Source: Flavobacteriaceae bacterium (lineage in GTDB: Bacteria > Bacteroidota > Bacteroidia > Flavobacteriales > Flavobacteriaceae). Taken from it: DNA of 9,156 nt. Below are positions 1-8,596 of the stretch, piece after piece. The translations under genes were made by a program, and so were the position numbers. Position 1 is the first letter of the stretch, and every line of letters begins with the position of its first letter. The notes under the pieces were generated by a model. That model did not search any database and was not told the origin of the DNA. It worked only from the letters and a program-made list of their open reading frames with translations. The stretch is taken from NCBI GenBank assembly GCA_019752245.1, contig JAIEMH010000369.1, positions 1 to 9,156 on the forward strand, given 5' to 3'.

Positions 1-95
1 CTTAAAAAAGGTAGCGGCACACCTGGAGAGCCAGGGTTTTGAGGTAGCAGACCTATGTACCCCCGGGTGGTCTGTCACACCGGGGGCGGTGGCCG
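1..95. other. GC-rich segment of apparently foreign origin at the left edge
   Basis: By my count 58 of the first 95 bases are G or C (about 61%), against about 30% in bases 101-160 and similarly low values elsewhere. The segment has CpG, CCCGGG and GGGGG runs seen nowhere else in the window. It stays open in frame with the lectin gene downstream and would read LKKVAAHLESQGFEVADL then CTPGWSVTPGAVAEL, which is not a signal peptide and not a lectin or Ig-like sequence. An imperfect hairpin lies inside it: 60-66 pairs with 80-86, 67-69 pairs with 76-78, A79 is bulged and the loop is 70-75. The switch to Flavobacterium-like sequence falls near 92-100. From memory, the peptide style resembles open frames of eukaryotic (fish or invertebrate) retroelements, but I cannot verify this. 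An assembly chimera, a host-bacterium junction or a true insertion are all possible. Confidence 0.6.
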
Positions 96-1813
96 AATTA
101 GTATCAGCTATAAAAGATATTGAATATTATAGTATCGCGACTAATCCTTCTGGTGTAAAAAAGTTTTCTATTTCTATTGGTCAAGCAAATTACTTGCCTT
201 CTAACGGACATTACTATCAGTATATTCCCAACATTGGCATCACTTGGAGCGATGCAAAAATAGCTGCCACAACAAATTATTATTATGGGATTCAAGGTTA
301 TCTTGCTACAATAACGGCTGCAGATGAAGCACAATTATCTGGAGAACAAGCTTCTGGCGCAGGATGGATTGGCGGTAGTGACGAACAAACAGAAGGTGTT
401 TGGAAATGGATGACCGGACCAGAAGCAGGTACAAATATGGTTTTTACTTTTTGGAACGTCAATGAACCAAATAACCTTAATAATGAAGATTACGCTCACG
501 TTACCGCACCTGGCGTTGGAATTCTAGGTTCGTGGAATGATTTGTCCAATACTGGCGACACGAGTGGTGATACCCAACCAAAAGGATATATCGTTGAGTA
601 TGGCGGAATGCCAGGCGATCCAACAATTCAAATTTCGACTAGTACAACCATTACAATTCCATCGATAACGTCATCATCTGGCGCAACAATTTGTGATTCT
701 GGCAGTGTAACTTTACAAGCCACATCTACTACTGGAACCATAAATTGGTATGCTAATCCTACTGGAGGAATTCCTATTGCAAACGGAACTAGTTTTACAA
801 CTCCAATTCTAACAGCTACAACTACCTATTATGCTGATGTATTTCCTGCTGGATGCACCACAGGAACTAGAACTGCAATAACGGCAACAATAAACAATAC
901 CCCAATTATTGCTGCAACAAGTTCAATTTCAATTTGCAGTAATAATTCAATACAATTAACCGCTACAACTTCTGTAGGAGTTATCAATTGGTATTCATCT
1001 CAAATAAGCACTTCACCTATAGCAACAGGTTTAAATTTCACAACTCCACAACTTACTCAAGATACTACTTATTATGTAGAAGGAAATAATAATGGTTGCC
1101 TTTCTGTATCTAGAATTCCTGTAACTGTTTTTGTTTTTCCGCTTCCTGTTGTAGCTGATGAGACTAAAATACTTTGCGAAAATAGTACGCTATTACTTGA
1201 TGCTGGAGTTTCAAATGCTACTTATTTATGGTCAACAACAGAAACTACTCCTAACATCGTTGTTACAGCTCCAGGAATTTACACTGTTACAGTTACTTCA
1301 TTAGCGCCACAACTTTGTTCAAAGACAAAAACAATTACAGTTATTGAACATAACATTCCGCAAATTCAAGAAGTTGTAGTTACTGGCAATTTGGCTACAA
1401 TACTAATTTCTGGATTTGGCGATTTTGAATATTCTATTGATGGAATAACCTATCAAGATTCTAATGTTTTTACAGTTTCAGATGGCGGACTTTATACAGC
1501 TTTTGTTAGAGAAAAATACAACTGTGGTGATGACCAATTGCAATTTATAGTCATAACAATTCCTGAATTTTTCACACCTAATAATGATGGAATTAATGAT
1601 TATTGGATTATAAAAGGGTTGATTTATTATCCAAAAGCTGAAGTGAAAATTTTTGATCGATATGGAAAAGCAGTTGTAAAGTTAAACGCTTTAAAATATG
1701 CTTGGGATGGAACTTTAAACGGAAAACTTTTAACATCTGACGATTATTGGTACGTTTTAAAAGCTAATGAAAATTCTATCGAAGTAAAAGGACATTTCTC
1801 GATGAAGCGTTAA
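2..1813 (+). CDS. 5'-truncated secreted C-type lectin / Ig-like repeat protein with T9SS type B sorting domain
   Basis: This is a probable cell-surface or secreted adhesin exported by the type IX secretion system. Residue numbers count from the in-frame GTG at 89. A C-type lectin domain covers about 31-172, with WIGGSDEQ near 93, a mannose-type EPN at 126-128 and WND at 149-151, which are the usual Ca2+ and sugar-binding positions. Two similar Ig-like repeats follow at about 198-268 and 274-348, each with paired cysteines and the pattern INWY...FTTP.LT..TTYY. A PKD/Ig-like unit covers about 353-418 and another beta-rich unit 421-490. The gliding-motility-associated C-terminal (CHU_C, type B sorting) domain spans about 493-574, with FFTPNNDGINDYW at 494-506 and a terminal KGHFSMKR. 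The frame has no stop back to the window edge. The GTG at 89 lies in GC-rich foreign-looking sequence and gives no signal peptide, so I do not accept it as the native start. Family members have a signal peptide and further N-terminal repeats, so the gene is broken here. The ligand is unknown. Confidence 0.8.
   Translation, partial: LKKVAAHLESQGFEVADLCTPGWSVTPGAVAELVSAIKDIEYYSIATNPSGVKKFSISIGQANYLPSNGHYYQYIPNIGITWSDAKIAATTNYYYGIQGYLATITAADEAQLSGEQASGAGWIGGSDEQTEGVWKWMTGPEAGTNMVFTFWNVNEPNNLNNEDYAHVTAPGVGILGSWNDLSNTGDTSGDTQPKGYIVEYGGMPGDPTIQISTSTTITIPSITSSSGATICDSGSVTLQATSTTGTINWYANPTGGIPIANGTSFTTPILTATTTYYADVFPAGCTTGTRTAITATINNTPIIAATSSISICSNNSIQLTATTSVGVINWYSSQISTSPIATGLNFTTPQLTQDTTYYVEGNNNGCLSVSRIPVTVFVFPLPVVADETKILCENSTLLLDAGVSNATYLWSTTETTPNIVVTAPGIYTVTVTSLAPQLCSKTKTITVIEHNIPQIQEVVVTGNLATILISGFGDFEYSIDGITYQDSNVFTVSDGGLYTAFVREKYNCGDDQLQFIVITIPEFFTPNNDGINDYWIIKGLIYYPKAEVKIFDRYGKAVVKLNALKYAWDGTLNGKLLTSDDYWYVLKANENSIEVKGHFSMKR
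680..1132 (+). repeat. Two tandem Ig-like repeat units within the lectin gene
   Basis: The translation holds two consecutive units of about 70-75 residues (680-892 and 908-1132). They share an early cysteine, an INWY core, a PIA.G..FTTP.LT..TTYY stretch and a late cysteine. The DNA has diverged, so the relationship shows mainly at protein level. Such units usually act as stalks that hold a binding domain away from the cell surface, and that role is inferred here. Confidence 0.55.
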
Positions 1814-2943
1814 TTTATTTTTTTCTGAATTTCATCTAAAATATAAACATAATCCTCTTGATTTTTAAGAAAATCCAATTCGGAAACATCAATAATTAAA
1901 ACATTTAAATCTTTTTGAGTTTTAATATAATCAAGATACCCATTATTGATTTTTTCTAAATATTCAGCTGGAATTTCTTGCTCATAACTCCGACCTCTTC
2001 TTTTAATATTTTGAAGTAATCGCTCGGTATTTTGATACAAATAAATATACAAATCGGGTTTTGGCATTTCTTTATAAATGATATCAAAAAGCGTTTTGTA
2101 CAATCGATATTCATCTTCGGCAAGCGTTACTTTTGCAAAAATTAATGATTTAAAAATATGGTAATCGGCAACAATAAAATCTTTAAACAAATCAAATTGT
2201 GCTAAATCATCAGAAATTTGCTGGTATCTATCTGCCAAAAAAGACATTTCTAATGGAAATGCATAGCGGTTTTGATCCTTATAAAATTTAGGCAAAAAAG
2301 GATTGTCTGCAAATCGTTCTAAAACAGTTTTGGCATTAAAATCTTCAGCTATTTTAGAAACCAAAGTAGTTTTTCCTGCGCCTATGTTTCCTTCAACAGC
2401 AATATAATTAAACGTATCCAATTTGATTTTATTCAGAGGCGATTGCAATGGAGAAATTTTTAGGCATTTTCCTTTATCATCACAATTTGAAATTAAATCT
2501 GAAATGCTTTTTTGAAAAATCGGATGCATCCAATCGGATACAATTTCCTTCATTGGAAGCAAAACAAAAAGACGTTCGTGCAAAAATTTATGAGGTACTT
2601 GAAGCAAGTCACTTTCAACGATTTCATCATCAAAAGCTATGATATCTATATCGATAATTCGTGCTTGATACTTGCCACTTTCATTTCTAATTCTTCCCAG
2701 ATTTTTTTCTGCTTTTAAAATGCTTTTTAAAATCTTTTGCGAATTTTTGTGCGTGTGAACTAAAACTGCGCAATTATAAAAAGAATCGCTTTCAAAACCC
2801 CAAGAATCGGATTCATAAAGAGACGAAACTTTGACAATTGTTCCCACTTCTTTGTGCAACAAATCTATACATTGTTCAATGTTTTCAAGACGATTGCCTT
2901 GATTACTACCTAAAGAAAGTATGACTTGATGTTGCTTATTCAT
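1810..2943 (-). CDS. folK: Fused FolK (HPPK) and deoxynucleoside kinase
   Basis: This is a cytoplasmic two-domain enzyme of 377 residues. Residues 1-165 are 6-hydroxymethyl-7,8-dihydropterin pyrophosphokinase, which transfers pyrophosphate from ATP to the pterin in folate synthesis. Visible features are LGSNQGNR at 11-18, GRIR at 83-86, R95 followed by Mg2+-binding D98 and D100 in IIDID, and VPH at 116-118 followed by an RLFVLLP segment. Residues 178-377 are a deoxynucleoside kinase: P-loop GNIGAGKTT at 185-193, LERFADNPFL at 209-218, DRY at 238-240, and an arginine-rich lid RRGRSYEQEIP near 315-325. Its nucleoside preference cannot be read from sequence; dAdo/dGuo kinases are the closest style. 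I chose ATG 2943 (MNKQHQ) over the in-frame TTG at 2952, which adds only three residues. The stop overlaps that of the convergent lectin gene, and the 5' end diverges from sppA. As far as I recall this fusion is common in Flavobacteriia. The linker at 163-177 lacks known motifs. Confidence 0.92.
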   Translation of the reverse strand: MNKQHQVILSLGSNQGNRLENIEQCIDLLHKEVGTIVKVSSLYESDSWGFESDSFYNCAVLVHTHKNSQKILKSILKAEKNLGRIRNESGKYQARIIDIDIIAFDDEIVESDLLQVPHKFLHERLFVLLPMKEIVSDWMHPIFQKSISDLISNCDDKGKCLKISPLQSPLNKIKLDTFNYIAVEGNIGAGKTTLVSKIAEDFNAKTVLERFADNPFLPKFYKDQNRYAFPLEMSFLADRYQQISDDLAQFDLFKDFIVADYHIFKSLIFAKVTLAEDEYRLYKTLFDIIYKEMPKPDLYIYLYQNTERLLQNIKRRGRSYEQEIPAEYLEKINNGYLDYIKTQKDLNVLIIDVSELDFLKNQEDYVYILDEIQKKIN

Positions 2944-2980
2944 ATCTCGCAAAATAACTAAAAGAATTTCAAAATTGAAG

Positions 2981-2988
2981 TATATTTG
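2981..2988 (+). promoter_or_regulatory. Candidate -7 box of the sppA promoter
   Basis: TATATTTG matches the Bacteroidota -7 consensus TAnnTTTG exactly and lies about 97 bases before ATG 3085. I see no clear TTTG -33 element at the usual spacing, so the call rests on one box. It overlaps the TTG at 2986, which argues against that codon as a start. Confidence 0.5.
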
Positions 2989-3084
2989 TGCCTTCTGTTG
3001 ATAACTATTTTTATTTTAGAAATAAGTCAATGGTTTGTAACAAATTACCTTTTTAAACTACTAATTAAGAAAATTAAGATTACT

Positions 3085-4842
3085 ATGAAATTTTTAGGAA
3101 ACGTATTAGCCACAATAGTTGGAATATTTGTTTTTTGCATGATTTGCTTTTTTGGATTACTACTTATTGGAGCATTGCTGGGAAGTGGAGAAGAAACTGT
3201 TCAGGTTAAAAACAATTCAGTGATTGAATTAGATTTGTCAAAAATCAATTATGATTATGCTGGAAAAGTAAATTTTAAAGATTTTGATTACTTTAAGGCA
3301 CAACACGATGGTTTATCTGATGTCTTAAAAGCTATAGAATATGCAAAAACCGACGATGACATAAAAGGTATTTCAATACTAAATAATGTTTCAAATCTTG
3401 GTATTGCTCAAACAAAAGCACTTCGCGATCAATTGGAGGATTTTAAAAAATCGGGTAAATTTATTTACTCTTATGCCGATGTTTATTCTCAAAAAGATTA
3501 TTATTTAAATTCTGTTGCCAATACTATTTACATCAATCCAATTGGTGAATTAGAATTTAAAGGTTTGTCGGCAGAAATAATGTTTTTCAAAGATTTTCAA
3601 GAAAAATCGGGTCTAAAAATGGAGGTAATTCGCCATGGTAAATACAAAAGTGCCGTTGAACCATTCCTTGAAAATAAAATGAGTGATGCTAATAGAGAGC
3701 AAACTACAGCCTTACTAAACTCGCTATGGAATTCAGTAGTAACAGAAGTTGCCAAAAGCAGAAAAATTTCTGTTGAACGATTAAATCAAATTGCTGACGG
3801 TCTTTTAGCCAGAACACCAGAAATGGCAAAATCTGAAAGATTAATTGACAAAATTGCTTATGAAGATGTTTATCACAACGACATTAGAAATGCATTGAAA
3901 GTAGATCAAGATGAAGATTACAATAAAGTTTCCATTGCAGATTATGCTGACAAAATAGCTACATCAAACATTAACTTTGAAGCTAAAGATAAAATTGCTA
4001 TCATTTATGCACAAGGAGAAATTGCAAGTGGCGAAGGTGATGTAAATGTTATTGGCGAAGGTTCAATGCGCCGTTCTTTGCAAGAAGCAAGAAAAGATAA
4101 AAACGTAAAAGCAATTGTACTTAGAATAGATAGTCCTGGTGGAAATGCTTTAACATCTGAACTAATTTGGAGAGAAATAGAATTGACCAAAAAAGTAAAA
4201 CCAATTGTAGTTTCAATGGGTAATTATGCAGCATCTGGCGGATATTATATTGCTTGTAATGCTAATGAAATTTTTGCTGAAGCTAACACAATAACTGGTT
4301 CTATTGGAGTTTTTGGAATATTGCCAAACTTTACCGTTGCGGCAGAAAAAATTGGCTTGGATATTGAACAAGTTAGAACACATACCAATGCTTCGGGTTA
4401 CAGTCCTTTTAAACCATTAGATGATAATTATAGAGCCTTTGCTCAAGAAGGTGTTGAACATATTTATAATACATTTGTAAACCGTGTTTCAGCTGGAAGA
4501 AAATTAACATTCGAGCAAGTTGACGCCATTGGACAAGGAAGAGTTTGGAGTGGACAAGATGCTTTAAAAATTGGTTTGGTAGATAAAATTGGCGGAATGG
4601 ACGAAGCCATTATTGAAGCTGCAAAACTTGGAAAGACATCTAAATACAGAACACAAGATTACCCTGAATTTGAAAAAGATTTTGGTGATGTTCTTGCACA
4701 ATTCGGACTAGCACAAAGTAAAGAAAGCATGATTAAAGAAGAAATTGGTGAGAAAAACTACGAAATGCTTCAACGTATTAAAGTTATGACAACTCAAAAA
4801 GGCGTTCAAGCAAGAATGGCTTATGAATTAAAAATAAATTAA
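3085..4842 (+). CDS. sppA: Signal peptide peptidase SppA, long (67K-type) form
   Basis: This is a membrane-anchored serine protease that degrades cleaved signal peptides in the cytoplasmic membrane; its active site faces the outside. The protein has 585 residues, close to the roughly 618 of E. coli SppA, so it is the two-domain form. One N-terminal membrane segment lies at about 7-32. The N-terminal S49 domain carries the general-base lysine K188 in HGKYKSAVEPF (184-194). The C-terminal S49 domain carries RIDSPGGNALTSE (347-359) and the nucleophile S384 in NYAASGGYYIAC (380-391), then TITGSIGVFG (402-411). Both halves of the Ser/Lys dyad are therefore intact. I chose ATG 3085 because MKFLGNVLATIVGIF starts a clean signal anchor. 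The upstream TTG at 2986 lies inside the promoter box and would add a lysine-rich extension. The gene diverges from folK with a 141-bp spacer, has an A-rich leader and is followed by its own terminator, which suggests a monocistronic unit. Confidence 0.95.
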   Translation: MKFLGNVLATIVGIFVFCMICFFGLLLIGALLGSGEETVQVKNNSVIELDLSKINYDYAGKVNFKDFDYFKAQHDGLSDVLKAIEYAKTDDDIKGISILNNVSNLGIAQTKALRDQLEDFKKSGKFIYSYADVYSQKDYYLNSVANTIYINPIGELEFKGLSAEIMFFKDFQEKSGLKMEVIRHGKYKSAVEPFLENKMSDANREQTTALLNSLWNSVVTEVAKSRKISVERLNQIADGLLARTPEMAKSERLIDKIAYEDVYHNDIRNALKVDQDEDYNKVSIADYADKIATSNINFEAKDKIAIIYAQGEIASGEGDVNVIGEGSMRRSLQEARKDKNVKAIVLRIDSPGGNALTSELIWREIELTKKVKPIVVSMGNYAASGGYYIACNANEIFAEANTITGSIGVFGILPNFTVAAEKIGLDIEQVRTHTNASGYSPFKPLDDNYRAFAQEGVEHIYNTFVNRVSAGRKLTFEQVDAIGQGRVWSGQDALKIGLVDKIGGMDEAIIEAAKLGKTSKYRTQDYPEFEKDFGDVLAQFGLAQSKESMIKEEIGEKNYEMLQRIKVMTTQKGVQARMAYELKIN

Positions 4843-4865
4843 AAACAATTGGGTTAGTTGTTTAT

Positions 4866-4902
4866 ATCCGTCTTGTTTAAAAATGAGGCGGATTTTTTTT
4901 TT
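4866..4902 (+). terminator. Rho-independent terminator of sppA
   Basis: ATCCGTCT (4866-4873) pairs with AGGCGGAT (4886-4893) through eight pairs including one G-U. The loop is 4874-4885 and a run of ten T follows (4893-4902). It begins 24 bases after the sppA stop. A weaker AAACAA/TTGTTT inverted repeat sits between the stop and this stem. Confidence 0.85.
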
Positions 4903-4978
4903 GTAAAATGATTTCTACATAGTTGAATTAATAGAACATTTTATGAAAATTTTACAAATCTTAACTGTTATAAAACAC

Positions 4979-4986
4979 TAAATTTG
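4979..4986 (+). promoter_or_regulatory. Candidate -7 box of the AsmA-family gene promoter
   Basis: TAAATTTG matches the Bacteroidota TAnnTTTG consensus. It lies downstream of the sppA terminator and about 60 bases before ATG 5046, giving a plausible leader of about 50 bases. No convincing -33 TTTG is seen at the normal distance. The rest of the 203-bp gap is AT-rich and holds nothing else I can name. Confidence 0.5.
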
Positions 4987-5045
4987 TAGCTAAAACTAAA
5001 AAGTGAGCGTGCTATTTAGAGAAAATCATATTAAAAGAAAACAAC

Positions 5046-7652
5046 ATGGTAAAGAAAATTTTAAAAATAACAGGTATCGTTTTGTTGCTACTTGTAGTTG
5101 CAGCCTTTGCGATTCCTTATTTATTTGAAGATCAAATTAAGGCAAAAATTGCAAAATCTATCAATGAAAATGTTGATGCAACTGTTGCTTTTAAAGATGC
5201 CGATTTAAGTTTGTTTAAAAGTTTTCCGAGCGCCAATGTTTCTATTGAAAAACTGTCTATCATCAACAAAGCACCTTTTGCTGGAGATACCTTAGTTTCG
5301 TTTGACGAATTGAATTTAAAAATGTCTGTTATGGAACTTTTTAATAGCGATGATGAACCAATGAATATTGAAGGGCTTTCTTCTAAAAACGGTTTAATTA
5401 ATATTATTTTCAACAAAGACGGAATTGGAAATTATGATATTGCTTTGAAAAATGCAGAGAAAAAAGCCGACGATGGCAAAAGCAAACCATTAGCTTTTAA
5501 AATAAAAGAATATGAAGTAGAAAATTTCAAATTCAAATATTATGATGAATCTTCTAAAATTTCGATGGTTTTAGACAGCATCAATCATTCTGGAACTGGC
5601 GATTTTGCTAACGATGTTTTAGACCTTACTACTAAGACCACCGCTAAAGTTTCATTGAATATGGATAAAATGAATTATATGAATAAAGTAGCCATTTCAT
5701 TAGACGCTATTTTAGGAATTGATTTAAAAAATAGCAAATATACTTTCAAAGAAAACAAGGCAAAAATCAATGAATTGCCATTAGAATTTGATGGATTCCT
5801 TCAAATGGTTGATGCTGGACAACAATATGATTTAAAATTTAAAACGCCGACATCATCGTTCAAAAACTTCTTAGGATTAATTCCATCGGCTTATTCAAGT
5901 AGTTTGGATAATGTAAAAACTTCTGGCGATTTTTCTGTTGTAGGTTTTGCAAAAGGATTGCTTTCTGACACTTCTGTTCCAAAATTCAATATTGCAATTG
6001 CTTCTAACAATGCTTCATTTCAATATCCAAATTTACCAAAATCGGTTAAGAACATTGTTATTGACACTAAAATCATTAACGAAACTGGCGTGATGAATGA
6101 CACCTATGTCAATTTAGACAAACTTTCATTTTCTATTGACCAAGATGTTTTTAGTGCTAAAGCAACTATTAAAAACGTAGCAACAAATGCATTAGTTGAT
6201 GCCGCATTAAAAGGAACAATCAATTTAGGAAATCTTTCTAAAGCCTATCCTATTAAATTAGAAAAACCACTTTCAGGAATTTTAAAAGCCGATGTGACTA
6301 CAAAATTTGACATGGCATCGGTAGAGAAAAGTCAATATGAAAACATCAACAATGCAGGAACTATGAGTTTGTCTGGTTTTAAATATGTCGATGAAAACGG
6401 AAAAGCAATGAACATAAGTACTGCTTTGGTTCAGTTCAATCCAAGCAGAGTGAATTTGCAAGAATTTAAAGCTACAACAGGAAAAAGTGATTTAAGTGTA
6501 ACTGGAGTTTTAGAAAATTTCTACGGATTTGTATTCAGAAATCAGGAACTAAAAGGGAATTTCAACTTAAGCTCTAATCAATTAGCGGTTGATGATTTTA
6601 TGACAACAGCCGAACCAACTAAAACAGAAGCCAAAGCAAAAACAGAAGCAATGAAAATTCCAGCTTTTCTAAATTGCTCACTTACAGCAAAAGCAAATAC
6701 AGTTTTGTATGATAATTTAACGTTGAAAGATGTTTCTGGAAAACTAATTGTAAAAGACCAAGCGGTAACTTTAGAAAATGTAAAAACCAATATTTTTGGA
6801 GGTCAAATTGGCGTAAATGGAATGGTTTCTACCAAAGAAAAAACGCCAAAATTCAATATGAATTTGAATCTAAATCAAGTTGACATTGCGCAATCGTTTA
6901 CACAATTGGATATGCTGAAAAAAATTGCGCCTATTGCTGGAATCATCAACGGAAAATTAAACTCGACTATAAAACTTTCTGGAAATCTTGATGCCAATGA
7001 AATGACACCTGATTTAAAAACACTTTCTGGTGATTTATTAGGTCAACTGCTTTCTACTACAGTAAATTCTAGCAACTCAACTTTGTTGACAGCTTTGACA
7101 AGTAATATCAAATTTTTAGACATGAAAAAACTAAATTTAAATGATATAAAAGCAGCAATATCGTTTAAAGACGGAAAAGTAAATGTAAAACCATTTGACA
7201 TAAAATACCAAGACATAAAAGCAACTGTAAGCGGTACGCATGGATTTGATCAATTGATGAATTACAATTTAAAATTGGATGTTCCTGCAAAATATCTTGG
7301 TACCGAAGCCAATGCTTTAATTGCAAAATTAACTCCGGCAAACGCAGCAAAATTGGATAATATTCCAGTAAATGCAATTATTGGAGGATCTTTTTCGCAA
7401 CCAAAAATCACTACCGATTTAAAAGCTGCGACAACAACATTAGTTACTAATTTGGTTAAACAACAAAAAGAACAACTAATTGGTAAAGGAAAAACAGAGC
7501 TAGAAAACTTGATTAACAAGAACAAAAAACCTGGTGACACAACAAAAACGAGCGTTCCAGCAACCAAAGAAGAAGTAAAAACTAAAGCAAAAGATTTACT
7601 TAATGGCTGGTTAAAGAAAAAAGAAAAGCCAAAAGAAACTACAACGCCATAA
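5046..7652 (+). CDS. AsmA-family envelope protein
   Basis: This 868-residue protein is anchored by one N-terminal membrane helix (about 5-25, KKILKITGIVLLLLVV) followed by IPYLFEDQIKAKIAKSIN and then DADLSLFKSFPSANVSIEKL, the typical opening of AsmA-like proteins. Most of the rest is beta-rich sequence with repeated short amphipathic strands, as in the AsmA/TamB/YhdP group. Members of that group form long hydrophobic grooves in the periplasm and affect outer-membrane assembly or lipid transport; that role is inferred here. Low-complexity Lys/Thr/Ala inserts occur near 137-147 and 520-536 and may be loops. An AsmA C-terminal-like part lies roughly at 560-790. The last 64 residues (about 805-868) form a lysine-rich, partly helical tail ending KEKPKETTTP. 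ATG 5046 has an A-rich leader typical of Flavobacterium and starts the membrane helix directly. The gene is apparently a single transcription unit, with its own promoter box and a terminator right after the stop. The substrate is unknown. Confidence 0.85.
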   Translation: MVKKILKITGIVLLLLVVAAFAIPYLFEDQIKAKIAKSINENVDATVAFKDADLSLFKSFPSANVSIEKLSIINKAPFAGDTLVSFDELNLKMSVMELFNSDDEPMNIEGLSSKNGLINIIFNKDGIGNYDIALKNAEKKADDGKSKPLAFKIKEYEVENFKFKYYDESSKISMVLDSINHSGTGDFANDVLDLTTKTTAKVSLNMDKMNYMNKVAISLDAILGIDLKNSKYTFKENKAKINELPLEFDGFLQMVDAGQQYDLKFKTPTSSFKNFLGLIPSAYSSSLDNVKTSGDFSVVGFAKGLLSDTSVPKFNIAIASNNASFQYPNLPKSVKNIVIDTKIINETGVMNDTYVNLDKLSFSIDQDVFSAKATIKNVATNALVDAALKGTINLGNLSKAYPIKLEKPLSGILKADVTTKFDMASVEKSQYENINNAGTMSLSGFKYVDENGKAMNISTALVQFNPSRVNLQEFKATTGKSDLSVTGVLENFYGFVFRNQELKGNFNLSSNQLAVDDFMTTAEPTKTEAKAKTEAMKIPAFLNCSLTAKANTVLYDNLTLKDVSGKLIVKDQAVTLENVKTNIFGGQIGVNGMVSTKEKTPKFNMNLNLNQVDIAQSFTQLDMLKKIAPIAGIINGKLNSTIKLSGNLDANEMTPDLKTLSGDLLGQLLSTTVNSSNSTLLTALTSNIKFLDMKKLNLNDIKAAISFKDGKVNVKPFDIKYQDIKATVSGTHGFDQLMNYNLKLDVPAKYLGTEANALIAKLTPANAAKLDNIPVNAIIGGSFSQPKITTDLKAATTTLVTNLVKQQKEQLIGKGKTELENLINKNKKPGDTTKTSVPATKEEVKTKAKDLLNGWLKKKEKPKETTTP

Positions 7653-7654
7653 TT

Positions 7655-7687
7655 AAAAAGCGCTTTCAGAATTTGAAAGCGCTTTTT
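7655..7687. terminator. Bidirectional terminator between the AsmA and DUF2797 genes
   Basis: A perfect 13-bp inverted repeat (7655-7667 with 7675-7687) around a 7-base loop has an AAAGCGCTTTC core. A-rich sequence lies on the left and a T run (7683-7689) on the right. It fills the 35-bp gap between the two convergent stop codons, so it can end transcripts from either side. Confidence 0.92.
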
Positions 7688-8482
7688 TTATAAACTAATC
7701 TTTACAACGTAACCTTCAAAAGTTCTTACGTTAAAAACAGTTCCGTCTTCAAAGATTAAATACTGACCTTTTATTCCTTTTAATTTCCCAGTGAAGTTTG
7801 GTAGTTTATCAAGATTTAAACTCGAAACTTTCTTTGGATATTCCAAAACTGGAAAATGTAAATCATACAAATCATCTTTCTCCGGATGAAAATAATCTTG
7901 CACTTCCTTCGGAATTAAATATTTTAAACTTGCACGTTCTTTGATTAAATCAACAGGAAGATACTCGTTTTTTAGCATTTTTTGCCAATTGGTTTTGTCT
8001 GCAAAATGATTTTTCAAAGCAACTTCGGTAATTCCGGCTAAATACCTGTTTGGAACTTCCACAATCGGAATAGCTTGCACCGCACCTTGATCAATCCAAC
8101 GAGTTGGCACTTGCGTTTTTCTAGTTACACCAACTTTTACCTCACTTGATAAAGCCAAGTAAACTATATGAGGTTGCAATTGCACCTTTTTTTCATACTC
8201 TAAATCTCTGTCTTCAATGTCTAAATGCGCCGTACTCAATTCGGGTTTCATAATCCAATCGCCAGCAGATGCGCTGCTCATAAAGCAATCATAACAAAAT
8301 CCTTGACGGAAAATTTTCTTCTTTTTGCCGCAATTTAAACATTGGTAACCCAGAAAATTAATTTCCATAGATTTATCCAACAACTGATTCAAATTCAAGA
8401 AACTATTCTCAAAAACCAAGTAGTATTGAATTGGATTGGAATATTCGGTTTGCATTTTGGTAAGAACGCCTTCGTAAATCAT
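7688..8482 (-). CDS. DUF2797 family protein with zinc ribbon
   Basis: This 264-residue cytoplasmic protein of unknown function shows no signal peptide or membrane segment. Four cysteines, C48 and C51 (CLNC) and C63 and C66 (CYDC), form a probable zinc-binding knuckle pair. Next comes the segment typical of DUF2797: HIVYLALSSEVKVGVTRK (105-122), RWIDQGAVQAIP (128-139) and ITEVALKNHF (151-160). The order of a YLA strand, a KVGVT strand, an Arg in a helix and a later Glu is reminiscent of the GIY-YIG nuclease fold; that is my inference and enzymatic activity is unproven. The C-terminal part (about 205-264) is beta-rich and ends at KISL. ATG 8482 opens the frame. The gene converges on the AsmA gene through a shared terminator and diverges from the GH3-like gene across a repeat-containing spacer. 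I see no TAnnTTTG box for it on the minus strand. Confidence 0.85.
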   Translation of the reverse strand: MIYEGVLTKMQTEYSNPIQYYLVFENSFLNLNQLLDKSMEINFLGYQCLNCGKKKKIFRQGFCYDCFMSSASAGDWIMKPELSTAHLDIEDRDLEYEKKVQLQPHIVYLALSSEVKVGVTRKTQVPTRWIDQGAVQAIPIVEVPNRYLAGITEVALKNHFADKTNWQKMLKNEYLPVDLIKERASLKYLIPKEVQDYFHPEKDDLYDLHFPVLEYPKKVSSLNLDKLPNFTGKLKGIKGQYLIFEDGTVFNVRTFEGYVVKISL

Positions 8483-8484
8483 TT

Positions 8485-8518
8485 GTTTAAAGTTTCAGGT
8501 TTAAAGTTTCAAGTTCAA
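8485..8518 (+). repeat. Tandem 7/14-bp repeat block, left arm of an inverted repeat
   Basis: The unit GTTTAAAGTTTCA occurs at 8485-8497 and again at 8499-8511, exactly 14 bases apart, so the block reads as alternating heptads GTTTAAA and GTTTCAR. A shorter GTTCAA follows at 8513-8518. It starts three bases upstream of the DUF2797 start codon. Similar GTTTCAAG-rich intergenic tracts occur in other Flavobacterium genomes as far as I recall. Confidence 0.75.
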
Positions 8519-8528
8519 CAAAATTTGT

Positions 8529-8536
8529 TATTTTTG
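8529..8536 (+). promoter_or_regulatory. Candidate -7 box for the GH3-like gene
   Basis: TATTTTTG fits TAnnTTTG and lies 61 bases before ATG 8597, between the two repeat blocks. Transcription from it would place the right repeat block in the 5' leader. No good -33 element is seen; AT-richness makes a chance match possible. Confidence 0.4.
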
Positions 8537-8553
8537 GTAAAGTTAATATTCTA

Positions 8554-8579
8554 ATTTCAAACTTCATATTTCAAACTTC
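8554..8579 (-). repeat. Tandem 14-bp repeat block, right arm of an inverted repeat
   Basis: ATTTCAAACTTC occurs at 8554-8565 and 8568-8579, again 14 bases apart. Its reverse complement reads as GAAGTTT/GAAATAT heptads and matches the left block (8489-8514) at 18 of 26 positions, with three more positions able to form G-U pairs. Confidence 0.65.
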
Positions 8580-8596
8580 GTAAATCATACCTCATC